Of a DNA stretch of 64,000 nucleotides, positions 1-8,989 are shown in pieces; position 1 is the stretch's first letter; each line of letters opens with the position of its first letter. Made by a program: the position numbers and the translations under genes. Below the pieces are notes generated by a model. The model saw only the letters and a program-made list of their open reading frames with translations, searched no databases and had not been told where the DNA came from. The DNA is taken from the NCBI RefSeq assembly GCF_003626975.1, contig NZ_CP032616.1:1178001-1242000 (forward strand), read 5' to 3'. The DNA comes from Pseudomonas sp. DY-1 (GTDB taxonomy: Bacteria; Pseudomonadota; Gammaproteobacteria; Pseudomonadales; Pseudomonadaceae).

Positions 1-900
1 GCCGGAGCCGGTGACGAGAGCCGGCTGGTGGCGCGCAGCGTGAAACTCACCCAGGAGATCCAGCGCTCCCACGATCCGTTGCGCCAGGGAGACAGCATCA
101 CGCGCCGCCTGCGCGTAGAGGCCGAGGGCGCCCAGGCCATGCTCATTCCGCCACCGCTGTTCGCCGAGGTGAAAGGGCTCAAACGCTATGTGCAGACCCC
201 CAAGGTGCAACCCCTCAGCGATGGGCGTGGCGGCACCAGCGGTGGCACCCGCGAGGACTCGGCCACGTACGTGATTGGCGATATCGGCACGTACAGCCTG
301 CCGGCCGTCGAACTGAAGTGGTGGGATGCTGCTACCGGCGAGGCGCAAAGTGTCTCGGTACCGGCGGTGCCGCTCGAGGCTGCCAAAGGTGCTTACCAGG
401 CTCCGTTCTCCATCAACGAAGACCTGCGTGCCCTCGGGCGGAAGGCGCAGGTGAGGATATCCGGCCACTGGTTGCTATTGGCCGTGCTGCTGTCTTTGCT
501 GGCCGGGCTCGCATACTTCGGTCGGCCCTGGGGGCATGCCACGCTGACTTGGCTGCGGCATTGGCGAGCGGCCCGCCAGCAGGCCTGGCTGGACTCGGCA
601 GAGTATGCCCGGCGACTGGCACAGCAGCAGTTGAAAGCCCGTCCTGTTCAGTTGGGCGGTCTGTATCTTTGGGTTCGCCGCAGTAATGGCAGTAGGACAC
701 TGTCGGAATTTTCCCGTGCGTTGCCCGACCGGACTACAAATCATTTGCTAGCCTTCCTCAAAGTTCACTACGGGGCGGCACATGCTGAGAGTCAAGCAGC
801 AACCGACGCGTCGCAGGCATTGCCGGATGTAGGGCGAGCGGTAGCCGCAATGAAGAAGACACCCCGTGCACGGCGCGGACTGAAACCGCTAAATCCCTGA
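1..900 (+). CDS. BatD-like membrane protein, C-terminal part (5' end outside window)
   Basis: The reading frame is open from base 1 and stops at 900, so the N-terminus lies outside the window. The GTG at 28 is simply an in-frame codon and not a convincing start. The visible part has a beta-rich extracytoplasmic region, one strongly hydrophobic segment (about codons 157-177) and a basic cytoplasmic tail rich in Arg, Ala and Gln. This architecture matches the C-terminal half of BatD (oxygen tolerance) proteins, usually encoded at the end of moxR-batABCD operons. The family is thought to work at the inner membrane with VWA-domain partners. The family call rests on layout and general similarity; no catalytic motif is expected. 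Confidence 0.6.
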   Translation, partial: AGAGDESRLVARSVKLTQEIQRSHDPLRQGDSITRRLRVEAEGAQAMLIPPPLFAEVKGLKRYVQTPKVQPLSDGRGGTSGGTREDSATYVIGDIGTYSLPAVELKWWDAATGEAQSVSVPAVPLEAAKGAYQAPFSINEDLRALGRKAQVRISGHWLLLAVLLSLLAGLAYFGRPWGHATLTWLRHWRAARQQAWLDSAEYARRLAQQQLKARPVQLGGLYLWVRRSNGSRTLSEFSRALPDRTTNHLLAFLKVHYGAAHAESQAATDASQALPDVGRAVAAMKKTPRARRGLKPLNP

Positions 901-942
901 GCCGGTCGTCTCAGGCAAACCGCTACTCAGCAAGGACGTCAA

Positions 943-1944
943 ATGCGCCAGTCGCTCGCTTCGCGCAATCTGCGCTGGTTGTTCACGCTCCTCCTGATCC
1001 TGCCTCTGCTGGTGCAGGCGCAGGAACCGTTGCCTTCCTGGAAGGACGGCCCCTCGCGCCAGGCCATCGAGGCTTTCGTCAGCGCTGTGACCAAAGAGGG
1101 CGGCAAGGATTACGTTCCCCCCGCAGAACGTATCGCGGTGTTCGACAACGATGGCACCCTCTGGAGCGAGCAGCCGATGTACTTCGAAGTGCTGTTCGCC
1201 CTGGACGAAGTGAAGCGCCTTGCCCCGCAGCACCCGGAATGGAAGGAGCAGCAACCCTTCAAGGCGGTGCTGGAAGGTGACCAGAAAGCATTGGCCGAGA
1301 GCGGTACCGAAGGCTTGATGAAAATCATTGGCGCTACCCACTCGGGCATGAGCACCGAGCAATTCATCGAGCAGAGCCAGGGTTGGCTGGCGAAGGCGGT
1401 CCACCCCCGCAGCAAGAAGCCCTACACCGAAATGGTCTACCAGCCGATGCTGGAACTGCTGGCCTACCTGCGGGCCAACGGTTTCAGGACCTATATCGTT
1501 TCTGGCGGCGAAGTGGCGTTCATGCGTGCCTTTGCTGAAGAGGTCTACGGAATTCCCCCGGAACAGGTGATCGGCACCACTTTCGAATCCCAGTTCCAGG
1601 ACAAGGACGGCCAGCTGTCGATCCAGCGCTTGCCGAAGCTGGCGCACAACGACGACGGGCCGGGCAAACCGGTCAGCATCGACACAATCATCGGCCGGCG
1701 GCCGATCTTCGCTTTCGGCAACTCCGACGGCGACCTGCAGATGCTCCAGTGGACCATGGCCGGCAATGGCAAGCGCTTCGCCGGTCTGGTCCACCACACC
1801 GACGCCACGCGCGAATGGGCCTATGACCGCGAAAGCAAGATCGGCCGGTTGGACAAGGCGCTGGACGCGGCGAAAGCCGGCAACTGGACAGTGGTGGACA
1901 TGGCAGGGGAGTGGAGCCGTGTCTATCCCTTCGAGAACAACTGA
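943..1944 (+). CDS. Exported HAD-superfamily phosphatase
   Basis: This 333-residue protein starts with a basic stretch and a hydrophobic core ending near VQAQ (residues 23-26), a good Sec signal peptide, so it should be periplasmic. The HAD nucleophile motif FDNDGT is at residues 67-72 (D68 nucleophile, D70 acid/base). The motif-II serine lies in YIVSGG, and a late FGNSDGD segment supplies the Mg-binding aspartates. The family hydrolyses phosphate monoesters; the substrate cannot be read from sequence. It sits 42 bases after the BatD-like gene and about 110 bases before a secreted sulfatase on the same strand, so all three may be expressed together. Confidence 0.8.
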   Translation: MRQSLASRNLRWLFTLLLILPLLVQAQEPLPSWKDGPSRQAIEAFVSAVTKEGGKDYVPPAERIAVFDNDGTLWSEQPMYFEVLFALDEVKRLAPQHPEWKEQQPFKAVLEGDQKALAESGTEGLMKIIGATHSGMSTEQFIEQSQGWLAKAVHPRSKKPYTEMVYQPMLELLAYLRANGFRTYIVSGGEVAFMRAFAEEVYGIPPEQVIGTTFESQFQDKDGQLSIQRLPKLAHNDDGPGKPVSIDTIIGRRPIFAFGNSDGDLQMLQWTMAGNGKRFAGLVHHTDATREWAYDRESKIGRLDKALDAAKAGNWTVVDMAGEWSRVYPFENN

Positions 1945-2053
1945 CCACCCCTAACGAGGAACCGCAGGAACACAGGGACTCCAGCCAGGCAGTCGGCATC
2001 TCTCGTGTACGTAGTCGTGGAGACGACAGCAACGTGAGACGGAGAAAGGCCAT

Positions 2054-3622
2054 ATGAAGCGCAGTGGAAGATGGATAACGACATTTGCCCTGGCCGCTAC
2101 AGCGGCGTTGGGTATCTGTACGGTGAATGCCGCCGACAAGCCGAACATCCTGGTGATCTTCGGCGATGACATCGGACAAACCAACATCAGTGCCTATGGC
2201 AAGGGTGTGGTGGGCTACCAAACGCCCAACATCGATCGCATCGCCAAGGAAGGCATGATGTTCACCGACTACTATGCGGAGAACAGTTGCACTGCGGGTC
2301 GTTCGACCTTCATTACCGGGCAAGCGTCGTTGCGCACGGGCCTTTCCAAGGTCGGCATGCCGGGGGTGCCAGTTGGCCTGCAGGCGAGAGACGTCACCAT
2401 CGCCCAGGCACTCAAGGCCCATGGCTATGCCACCGGTCAGTTCGGCAAGAACCACCTTGGCGACCGTGACGAATACCTGCCGACCAACCACGGTTTCGAT
2501 GAGTTCTTCGGCAATCTCTACCACCTCAACGCTGAAGAGGAACCGGAGCGTCCCTACTGGCCGAAGGACGACCCGGCCTTCGTCAAGGCCGCCTCGCCGC
2601 GCGGGGTCATCAAGTCGAGCGCCGACGGCAAGGTCGAAGACACCGGTGCGCTGACCAGAAAGCGGATGGAGACCATCGATGACGAAACCACCCAGGCGGC
2701 CATCAATTTCATCGACAAGCAGGTCAAGGCCAACAAGCCCTTCTTCGTCTGGATGAACACCACCCGCATGCACGCCTTCACCCACATTCGCGATTCGATG
2801 AAGGGGCAGAGCGGGATGGCGGGCAACGATTACGCCGATGGCATGCTCGAGCACGATGGCGACGTAGGCAAGCTGCTCAAGACCCTCGACGACTTGAAGA
2901 TCACCGACAACACCATCGTCGTCTACACCACCGACAACGGACCGAACCAGTGGTCCTGGCCGGATGCGGCGACCACGCCATTCCGCAACGAGAAAAACTC
3001 GAACTGGGAAGGCGCGTTCCGGGTGCCGGCGATCATCCGTTGGCCGGGCAAGGTCAAACCCGACACCATCTCCACCCAGATGTTCTCCGGTCTCGACTGG
3101 TTCCCAACCCTGCTTGCCGCAGTGGGTGACGCGGACATCAAGGAGCGCCTGCTGAAAGGCACCGACCTTGGCGGCAAGACCTTCAAGGTGCATCTGGACG
3201 GTTACAACCAACTGGATTACCTGACCGGGAAAACCGACAAGAGCGCACGAAACGAGTTCTACTACTTCAACGATGACGGTGAACTCGTATCGATGCGCTT
3301 CGAGAACTGGAAGATCGTCTGGTGCGAACAGCGTGCACCGGGCGGTCTGCAGGTCTGGAGCGAGCCCTTTACCTGCCTGCGGGTGCCCAAGCTGTTCAAC
3401 CTGCGGATGGATCCCTACGAGCGGGCCGACATCGTCTCCGACCAGTACTACGACTGGCTGACCAAGAACGATTACCTGATCTTCCAGGGGACGCAAAAGG
3501 CTGCGGCATTCCTGCAGACCTTCGTCGATTACCCGCCGAGCCAGCGGCCGGCGAGCTTCAGCATCGACCAGATCCGCGAGAACGTGGACAAGAAAATCGA
3601 AGAGAAAATGAAACAGCAGTAG
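2054..3622 (+). CDS. Periplasmic sulfatase (arylsulfatase family)
   Basis: This 522-residue alkaline-phosphatase-fold sulfatase has a signal peptide ending near NAA (about residue 26). The metal-binding start NILVIFGDD is at residues 31-39. The formylglycine motif CTAGR has its convertible cysteine at C79 and fits CxAxR. A lysine/histidine pair (GKNHLGD) and the late TDNGPN segment complete the active site. The family hydrolyses sulfate esters after conversion of the cysteine to formylglycine. The start lies after a GGAGAAAGG ribosome-binding region. A strong terminator follows directly, so this is the last gene of its transcript. The substrate is unknown. Confidence 0.87.
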   Translation: MKRSGRWITTFALAATAALGICTVNAADKPNILVIFGDDIGQTNISAYGKGVVGYQTPNIDRIAKEGMMFTDYYAENSCTAGRSTFITGQASLRTGLSKVGMPGVPVGLQARDVTIAQALKAHGYATGQFGKNHLGDRDEYLPTNHGFDEFFGNLYHLNAEEEPERPYWPKDDPAFVKAASPRGVIKSSADGKVEDTGALTRKRMETIDDETTQAAINFIDKQVKANKPFFVWMNTTRMHAFTHIRDSMKGQSGMAGNDYADGMLEHDGDVGKLLKTLDDLKITDNTIVVYTTDNGPNQWSWPDAATTPFRNEKNSNWEGAFRVPAIIRWPGKVKPDTISTQMFSGLDWFPTLLAAVGDADIKERLLKGTDLGGKTFKVHLDGYNQLDYLTGKTDKSARNEFYYFNDDGELVSMRFENWKIVWCEQRAPGGLQVWSEPFTCLRVPKLFNLRMDPYERADIVSDQYYDWLTKNDYLIFQGTQKAAAFLQTFVDYPPSQRPASFSIDQIRENVDKKIEEKMKQQ

Positions 3623-3630
3623 CAGGGCCC

Positions 3631-3663
3631 GGTGCCCGCCCGCTGGCGGGCACCTTCCTTTCA
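3631..3663 (+). terminator. Rho-independent terminator after the sulfatase gene
   Basis: A perfect 10-bp stem (GGTGCCCGCC at 3631-3640 paired with GGCGGGCACC at 3645-3654) has a four-base loop and is followed by the T-rich run TTCCTTT. It ends the sulfatase transcript 9 bases after the stop codon. Confidence 0.85.
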
Positions 3664-3703
3664 ACTACCTTTTGCGGGTTGCCCAATCCGATAAGGCCAG
3701 TCG

Positions 3704-6244
3704 ATGTCCTCAGCCGCGAGTTCGTCCCGTGCGCGTTCCCGAGCCACGGCGCGTGAAGATGCCCGCAAACGGCTCCCCTTGCAGATACTGATTCCCGCAG
3801 CGCTGCTGTTCATCTCTGGTGGAGCTGCCCTGGTCTACCAGGTGCTTTGGGTCAAGCAGCTTTCCCTGGTGGTGGGGGTGGAGGTCTACGCCGTCACCAC
3901 CGGTATCAGTGCGTTCTTCGCCGGACTCGCCCTCGGAGGGCTGGTATTCGGTCGCTGGGCCGATCGCCTGCGCCGTCCCGTGCGGCTCTACGCGTTGCTG
4001 GAACTCGCCGTGGCCGTGCTTGGGGTCGGCGCCGCGCTGGCCCTGGCCAACTCGGCCGGGCTGTTCGCGCGATTGGAAGACCGGATCGGCCTGCTGGCCT
4101 GGTTGTTACCCTTCCTGCTGGTCGGGCTGCCAGCCTTTCTCATGGGCGGCACGCTTCCAGTGCTGGTCCGCTCCCTGACGCCTGCGGACGGTCAAATGGG
4201 CGAAGCCGGTGGGCGGCTTTACGCGGCCAACACAGCTGGCGCGATTGCCGGAACCTTGCTGGCAGCCTTCGTCCTGTTGCCGCAACTGGGAGTTACCGGC
4301 AGCGCGTTCGCGGCAGCTTGCCTCAACCTGGCGGCGGCTGCCGGTGCCTGGCTTTTCCGGCGCAGTGACGATCTCCCGGCGCAGCCGCCCGTATCCGCGC
4401 GGATGCCGCGCTCACCAGCGGCGCGCCTCGCTATCGCTCTGTATTGTGTGGCTGGTGGCGTGGCGCTCGGCTACGAAGTGGTCTGGAGCCAGTCCATCGT
4501 TCAGTTCATGAGCACACGCACCTTCGCCTTCGCAATGGTGCTTGCTACCTACCTAACCGGTCTCGTGTTGGGTAGCGCCCTGTATGCCCGACGCGCCGAC
4601 CGGATTCGCGATCCGTGGGGGCTGTTTGGCCTGCTGATCGCCGCTGCCGGCTTGATCGCCTTGCTGCAGGTCGCCGGTTTAGGTCGCTGGTTGGTAATCG
4701 CCCAGACCCAGATGGAAATGCTCGTGCTTCAGGTCACCGGCAATGAACTGGCCGGCATGTGCGCGCGCTTTGCCACGGCGGCGTTGAGCATGGTCTTCCT
4801 GCCCACCACCTTGCTGGGTGCCGCTTTCCCCTTGGCCCTGCGGCTGGCAGTGGACAGCGGGCACGTCGGTCGCGACGTGGGTGTGGTAGTCGCTCTCAAT
4901 ACACTGGGCGGCATCATCGGCGTCATGCTCACTGGCTTCCTGCTGGTACCCGGCGTGGGCCTGGTGCGTACCTTGGCAGTGCTCGCCGTGCTGGCCGCGC
5001 TGGTGGGTTGCATTGCCGCCTGGCGCGGGGCAGAAGTCGGTCCAAGCATGCGTGGGACGATCCTGGCCTTGGCCGTCACGACACTGGCCATCGCCGTGTT
5101 GACGCCGCCTCAGCGGCTGGCGGAGCTACTGCCCGGTGCACGCAACGGGCAGATCACGTTCTACGAGGAGGGCAGGGGTGGCACCGTCGCCGTCGTCACC
5201 CAGGGACGCCAGGGGCGCGAGTTCAGCCGCCTGTACATCCAGGGCGTGTCCAATACCGGCGACGCCATGCCGTCCTTGCGCTACATGCGTCTGCAAGCGC
5301 TGCTTCCGCTGCTGATCCATCGTCAGGAACCGCAGTCGGCGTTGGTCATCGGTTTCGGCACTGGCATCACCGCAGGCGCCATGCTGCGTTACCCCGGCCT
5401 GCAACGACCGGTAGTAGCGGAGCTACTGCCCGAGGTGCTGGCGGCCGCGCCACTGTTCAAAGGCAATTTCGACGCCGTGAACGACCCACGTCTGGATATC
5501 CGCCTGCGCGATGGCCGCCGCGAACTGCTGCGCAGTGCCGAGCGCTACGACCTGGTCACCCTGGAACCGCCGCCACCCTCGGCAGCCGGGGTGGTTAACC
5601 TCTATTCGCGCGACTTCTACCAACTGGCGGCTTCGCGACTCCAGGTCGGCGGCCTTGTCGCACAATGGCTGCCGCTGCCGACCCAGAACGACGAGGACAG
5701 CCGCTCCCTGGTACGCAGCTTCCTCGATGTCTTCCCCCATGCGTCGCTGTGGACCACCGAGTTCCACGAGATGCTGCTGATCGGCTCGCTGGAGCCTCAG
5801 GAGCTGGATGTTGCGCGAATCCGCCAACGCTTCGAGCAACCCGAAGTCGCCGCGGCACTGGGAGCGGTTGGCGTGGATTCGGCAGCGGCCCTGTTGGCCA
5901 CCTGGGTAACTGACCGTGACGGTCTGGAACGTTATGCCGGTGATGCGCTTGCGGTCACCGATGATCGTCCACGAATCGAATACGCATCCTGGGTACGCAG
6001 CAAGGAGATCACGCGTGTACTGCCGGAGCTGCTGGCCCTGCGCACAACGCCGCCACTGGTGAATGCCGACGCCGGTTTCCGGGGCGCGGTGGACGACCAG
6101 TGGCGCTCCCTGGCCCGCTTCTACGCCCTGACGCTGCACGCCTACAACGGCAACCGCCAGGCATGGGCCCGTGAAACCCGCGAGCTGGCCCGCAGCGATG
6201 GCAACAACCCCTATTACCGCTGGTTCATCGGTAACGGGCTGTAG
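3704..6244 (+). CDS. Membrane-anchored spermidine-synthase-like protein
   Basis: The 846-residue protein has two parts. The N-terminal ~470 residues hold many hydrophobic helices with MFS-like short loops (GRWADRLRRP). The C-terminal part is a spermidine-synthase-type Rossmann fold with the SAM-binding GFGTGITAG motif near residue 548 and a LEPPPPS segment where the synthase acidic motif lies. Proteins of this fused type are common in Proteobacteria and are annotated as spermidine synthases, but their reaction is unproven. The canonical catalytic Asp is not evident. The ATG at 3704 gives a basic cytoplasmic leader before the first helix. It follows a terminator, so it probably has its own promoter. 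Confidence 0.75.
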   Translation: MSSAASSSRARSRATAREDARKRLPLQILIPAALLFISGGAALVYQVLWVKQLSLVVGVEVYAVTTGISAFFAGLALGGLVFGRWADRLRRPVRLYALLELAVAVLGVGAALALANSAGLFARLEDRIGLLAWLLPFLLVGLPAFLMGGTLPVLVRSLTPADGQMGEAGGRLYAANTAGAIAGTLLAAFVLLPQLGVTGSAFAAACLNLAAAAGAWLFRRSDDLPAQPPVSARMPRSPAARLAIALYCVAGGVALGYEVVWSQSIVQFMSTRTFAFAMVLATYLTGLVLGSALYARRADRIRDPWGLFGLLIAAAGLIALLQVAGLGRWLVIAQTQMEMLVLQVTGNELAGMCARFATAALSMVFLPTTLLGAAFPLALRLAVDSGHVGRDVGVVVALNTLGGIIGVMLTGFLLVPGVGLVRTLAVLAVLAALVGCIAAWRGAEVGPSMRGTILALAVTTLAIAVLTPPQRLAELLPGARNGQITFYEEGRGGTVAVVTQGRQGREFSRLYIQGVSNTGDAMPSLRYMRLQALLPLLIHRQEPQSALVIGFGTGITAGAMLRYPGLQRPVVAELLPEVLAAAPLFKGNFDAVNDPRLDIRLRDGRRELLRSAERYDLVTLEPPPPSAAGVVNLYSRDFYQLAASRLQVGGLVAQWLPLPTQNDEDSRSLVRSFLDVFPHASLWTTEFHEMLLIGSLEPQELDVARIRQRFEQPEVAAALGAVGVDSAAALLATWVTDRDGLERYAGDALAVTDDRPRIEYASWVRSKEITRVLPELLALRTTPPLVNADAGFRGAVDDQWRSLARFYALTLHAYNGNRQAWARETRELARSDGNNPYYRWFIGNGL

Positions 6245-6257
6245 GTTCGCGACGGTT

Positions 6258-6815
6258 TCAAGGGATACCGCCTTTCCCATCCACTAACCTGCGTTGCCCA
6301 GGCGCTGCAATGTTGGGTCTCGTTCCTCGGACCAACCTACGGCAGGACCGTGTCCTGCTTGGCGAATGAATTCGCCCCTGCAGGAAAAGCGCTGAGGTCG
6401 AACGTTGGCTGCGACTGCACCCTCTCCCTCCGGGAGAGGGTTGGGGTGAGGGGAGCCCGACAGCCGTATCCACCTCGCTTTCCTCTCCGCTGACTTGTAA
6501 GGGGTCTGCCAGCCTCCAGTGGGCATTCAGCACCGGGCCGAAGTACACAGGGCAAGCTTCACCCGCAGCCTTGTCGCAGACGGTGATGACGATATCGGGC
6601 GGGTTGTCCTCGAAGGCGTCGTTGCCCTTGCTGCGCAAACCATCGATGGCGATTCCGGCCTGTTGCAGCGTGGTGAGACTGCGGGGCAAGACCGCGCCTC
6701 TGGGAAAGCTTCCGGCGCTCACGGCTTCGAATCCTTCTGGAGCCAGGTGGTTGAGCATGGCTTCGGAAAGAATGCTGCGGCCGCTGTTGGCTGTGCACAT
6801 GAACAGGACGCGCAT
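6258..6815 (-). CDS. arsC: Arsenate reductase ArsC, C-terminus replaced by repeat DNA
   Basis: Residues 1-119 match the low-molecular-weight phosphatase type of ArsC, which reduces arsenate to arsenite for export. The P-loop C7-TANSG-R13 is present, and the resolving-cysteine segment has C80 and C88. The family's CTANSCRS reads CTANSGRS here, so the second P-loop cysteine is missing but the CX5R catalytic loop is intact. From residue 120 onward the frame runs through repeat DNA (6258-6457) and encodes unrelated Pro/Ser/Arg-rich residues; the usual last ~35 residues are absent. It is 28 bases after arsB and last in arsRBC. It may be a non-functional remnant. Confidence 0.75.
   Translation of the reverse strand: MRVLFMCTANSGRSILSEAMLNHLAPEGFEAVSAGSFPRGAVLPRSLTTLQQAGIAIDGLRSKGNDAFEDNPPDIVITVCDKAAGEACPVYFGPVLNAHWRLADPLQVSGEESEVDTAVGLPSPQPSPGGRGCSRSQRSTSALFLQGRIHSPSRTRSCRRLVRGTRPNIAAPGQRRLVDGKGGIP
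6290..6455. repeat. Cluster of three palindromic repeat elements inside the arsC 3' end
   Basis: Three different hairpin elements sit side by side. The first is an imperfect pair GTTGGGTC (6312-6319) and GGACCAAC (6329-6336), like the GTAGGTTGGGT repeats of pseudomonads. The second is a palindrome with core GGCGAATGAATTCGCC (6361-6376) inside TCCTGC/GCAGGA arms (6353-6385). The third is CCCTCTCCC-TCC-GGGAGAGGG (6420-6440) followed by TTGGGGTGAGGG. All are families dispersed in Pseudomonas intergenic DNA, but here they lie within a reading frame. Confidence 0.7.
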
Positions 6816-6843
6816 CTTTACCTCTGCCGCCTCCGGACGGACG

Positions 6844-8127
6844 TCAAAGGCTAAGGCGCAGTGCCAGCGCCGAAAGCGTGATCAAGAGCACCGGCAGGGT
6901 CAGCAGAATGCCGACCCTGAAGTAGTAACCCCAGGTGATGCGGATGCCCTTGCGTTCCAGCACATGCAGCCAGAGCAGCGTGGCGAGGCTGCCGATCGGG
7001 GTGATCTTGGGACCGAGGTCGCAGCCGATGACATTGGCGTAAACCATGGCATCCCGAACAACGTCCGAGGCGTCGGTCGCCTGAATCGACAAGGCGCCGA
7101 CCAGCACGGTAGGCATGTTGTTCATCACCGACGACAGTAGTGCCGTCAGCAAGCCGGTACCCAGAGCCGCGCCCCAAACGCCATACCCGGCGAGGGCGTC
7201 GAGCGCGGCTGTCAGGTAGTTCGTCAGGCCTGCGTTCTTCAGGCCATAGACCACCAGGTACATGCCCAGGGAGAAGATCACGACCTGCCACGGGGCTTCA
7301 CGCAGTACGCGTCGGGTGGCGATCACATGGCCGCGCGCGGCCACGGCGAACAACACGGTCGCGCACGCGGCCGCCACGATACTGATCGGAATGCCCAGGG
7401 GCTCCAGCGCGAACAGACCGAGCAGCAAGGCCGCCAGAACGCACCAGCCTACCCGGAACGTCGCACGATCACGGATGGCCAGTTGCGGGTCTTTAAGTTG
7501 CGCCAGGTCATAGGTAGACGGAATGTCGCGACGGAAGAACAGCAACAGCGCACACAGTGTGGCGGCGACGCTGACCAGGTTGACCGGAACCATCACCGCG
7601 GCGTACTCGCTGAATCCCAGATCGAAGTAGTCGGCAGACACAATGTTCACCAGGTTCGACACCACCAGCGGCAGGCTGGCGGTGTCGGCAATGAAGCCCG
7701 CTGCCATGACGAATGCCAGGGTAGAGGCCGCTGAAAAGCGCAGCGCCATCAGCATTGAAATCACGATTGGCGTGAGGATGAGCGCCGCACCGTCGTTGGC
7801 GAACAGCGCCGAGACGGCTGCCCCCAGCAGCACGGTGAAGGCGAACAGACGCCGACCACTGCCTTTTGCCCAGCGCGCAACATGCAGGGCCGACCATTGG
7901 AAGAAACCGGCCTCATCCAGCAGCAGGCTGATGATGATGACGGCAATGAAGGTTGCAGTGGCATTCCAGACGATGTCCCACACGGTCGGTATATCGCCGA
8001 CGGATACCACTCCGGTGACCAGGGCGAGAAGCGCGCCGAATGATGCGCTCCAACCGACGCCCAGCCCCTTGGGCTGCCAGATCACCAGTGTGATGGTGAT
8101 GGCAAAGATGACAAACGCAGAAATCAC
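6844..8127 (-). CDS. arsB: Arsenite efflux membrane protein ArsB
   Basis: The 427-residue protein consists almost entirely of hydrophobic helices (about 10-12) and matches the ArsB/NhaD-type arsenite antiporter in length and sequence. Family segments include [13 protein letters not shown] near residues 108-120, the [12 protein letters not shown] region and [21 protein letters not shown] near the C-terminus. It exports As(III)/Sb(III) across the inner membrane, driven by the proton gradient or by an ArsA ATPase; no arsA is present here. It lies between arsR (23-base gap) and arsC (28-base gap), so the three genes form one operon repressed by ArsR. Confidence 0.93.
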   Translation of the reverse strand: MISAFVIFAITITLVIWQPKGLGVGWSASFGALLALVTGVVSVGDIPTVWDIVWNATATFIAVIIISLLLDEAGFFQWSALHVARWAKGSGRRLFAFTVLLGAAVSALFANDGAALILTPIVISMLMALRFSAASTLAFVMAAGFIADTASLPLVVSNLVNIVSADYFDLGFSEYAAVMVPVNLVSVAATLCALLLFFRRDIPSTYDLAQLKDPQLAIRDRATFRVGWCVLAALLLGLFALEPLGIPISIVAAACATVLFAVAARGHVIATRRVLREAPWQVVIFSLGMYLVVYGLKNAGLTNYLTAALDALAGYGVWGAALGTGLLTALLSSVMNNMPTVLVGALSIQATDASDVVRDAMVYANVIGCDLGPKITPIGSLATLLWLHVLERKGIRITWGYYFRVGILLTLPVLLITLSALALRLSL

Positions 8128-8150
8128 GGAAACTCCTCGGAAACCCTATG

Positions 8151-8507
8151 TCAGCAGCAGGCTGCGCTGCGAACTGGGCGGTCGCCCATTTGCTGAAGGC
8201 GGAAACTGTCCTGCCGAAGCCATACAGCGTTGGCTTCCAGCGTGGTTTGCAGCACGCCATGTGCCCATTCCGGGAGGTCTGGATTGAGCTTGTAGTACAC
8301 CCATTGCCCTTGGCGGCGATCCAGCAGCAGGCCACATCCGCGCAGTTGGGCGAGGTGACGGGAAATCTTCGGTTGGCCATCGCCCAATGCGCAGACCAAC
8401 TCGCACACGCACAGCTCCCCCTCCTGAGCAATCAGGAGCGCCGCGCGGGCACGGGTTTCATCGGATAGGCATTTGAAGAGATCGGATGGGGTCAGGGCGC
8501 TGAACAT
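8151..8507 (-). CDS. arsR: Arsenic-responsive repressor ArsR
   Basis: This winged-helix repressor of the ArsR/SmtB family is 118 residues from the chosen start. The metal-sensing region ELCVCELVCALG carries the paired cysteines of the alpha-3 ELCVC motif, and the QPKISRHLAQLR segment is the recognition helix. It binds its operator without arsenite and releases it when As(III) binds the cysteines. The frame could begin 15 codons earlier (8552), but a likely -10 element lies inside that stretch, so the ATG at 8507 is the better start. It is the first gene of arsRBC. Confidence 0.9.
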   Translation of the reverse strand: MFSALTPSDLFKCLSDETRARAALLIAQEGELCVCELVCALGDGQPKISRHLAQLRGCGLLLDRRQGQWVYYKLNPDLPEWAHGVLQTTLEANAVWLRQDSFRLQQMGDRPVRSAACC

Positions 8508-8518
8508 CGTTGGGGTCT

Positions 8519-8565
8519 GAATATACGAAAATTCGAATATACGGAGCGCCATATATAAAGATCAA
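8519..8565 (-). promoter_or_regulatory. arsRBC promoter with candidate ArsR operator
   Basis: On the minus strand TTGATC (8560-8565) and TATATT (8536-8541) are separated by 18 bases and form a sigma-70-like promoter. The 9-mer GAATATACG occurs twice (8519-8527 and 8535-8543, read on the plus strand), overlapping the -10 and the expected start site. That is the right place for a repressor to block transcription. Assignment to ArsR is inferred from position. Confidence 0.55.
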
Positions 8566-8677
8566 GCCCTTGCCCGGGTTGGAGGCGCCGTCTCACAGCG
8601 ATGCGTTCACGCTGAGAACCGGCCCCTCGTATGTCCGGACCGTTACGCCGCCCCGGTGATGCTCAGGATGGAGGCAT

Positions 8678-8989
8678 TCACGCCTTCACCTTGAACGCGA
8701 AGGTGACGTTCTCGCCCGCTTCAACACGTTTGAGTTGCTCCTGGCTGGCAGCGAATGCCATCGTCATCGGCGGCCATTTCAGGGTTGGCACGGCCCCATG
8801 GGAAATCGTGATTGTGCCCTTGGCTACATCGACTGCCTTGACCGTGCCATTGGCCTCGGCAATTTGTGCCCGCGCCCGGGAGGGCTCGGTTGGCATGCTG
8901 TCCATGTTCATACCGGGCATATCGTCTGCGAGAGCGGGTAGGGCCGAAGCAAGGACGAGCGCCGCTGCAGCGCCGAGTGCAGTTCTCAT
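8678..8989 (-). CDS. Periplasmic copper-binding CusF-like protein
   Basis: The 103-residue product begins with a signal peptide cleaved near ALADD. It is followed by a Met-rich linker (MPGMNMDSM) and a CusF-type small beta-barrel domain with the [15 protein letters not shown] segment, whose W and MxM residues bind Cu(I)/Ag(I) in the family. It would carry metal in the periplasm to the efflux pump. The frame is open further upstream, but the ATG at 8989 overlaps the stop codon of the pump gene (ATGA), like the other junctions of this operon. It is the last gene of the cus-type operon. Confidence 0.85.
   Translation of the reverse strand: MRTALGAAAALVLASALPALADDMPGMNMDSMPTEPSRARAQIAEANGTVKAVDVAKGTITISHGAVPTLKWPPMTMAFAASQEQLKRVEAGENVTFAFKVKA

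Noticed and set aside
1688..3664. 658-residue open frame on the minus strand opposite the HAD phosphatase and sulfatase genes
   Set aside because: The plus strand holds clear signal peptides and catalytic motifs, while the minus frame encodes Val/Gly/Arg-rich sequence without any domain.
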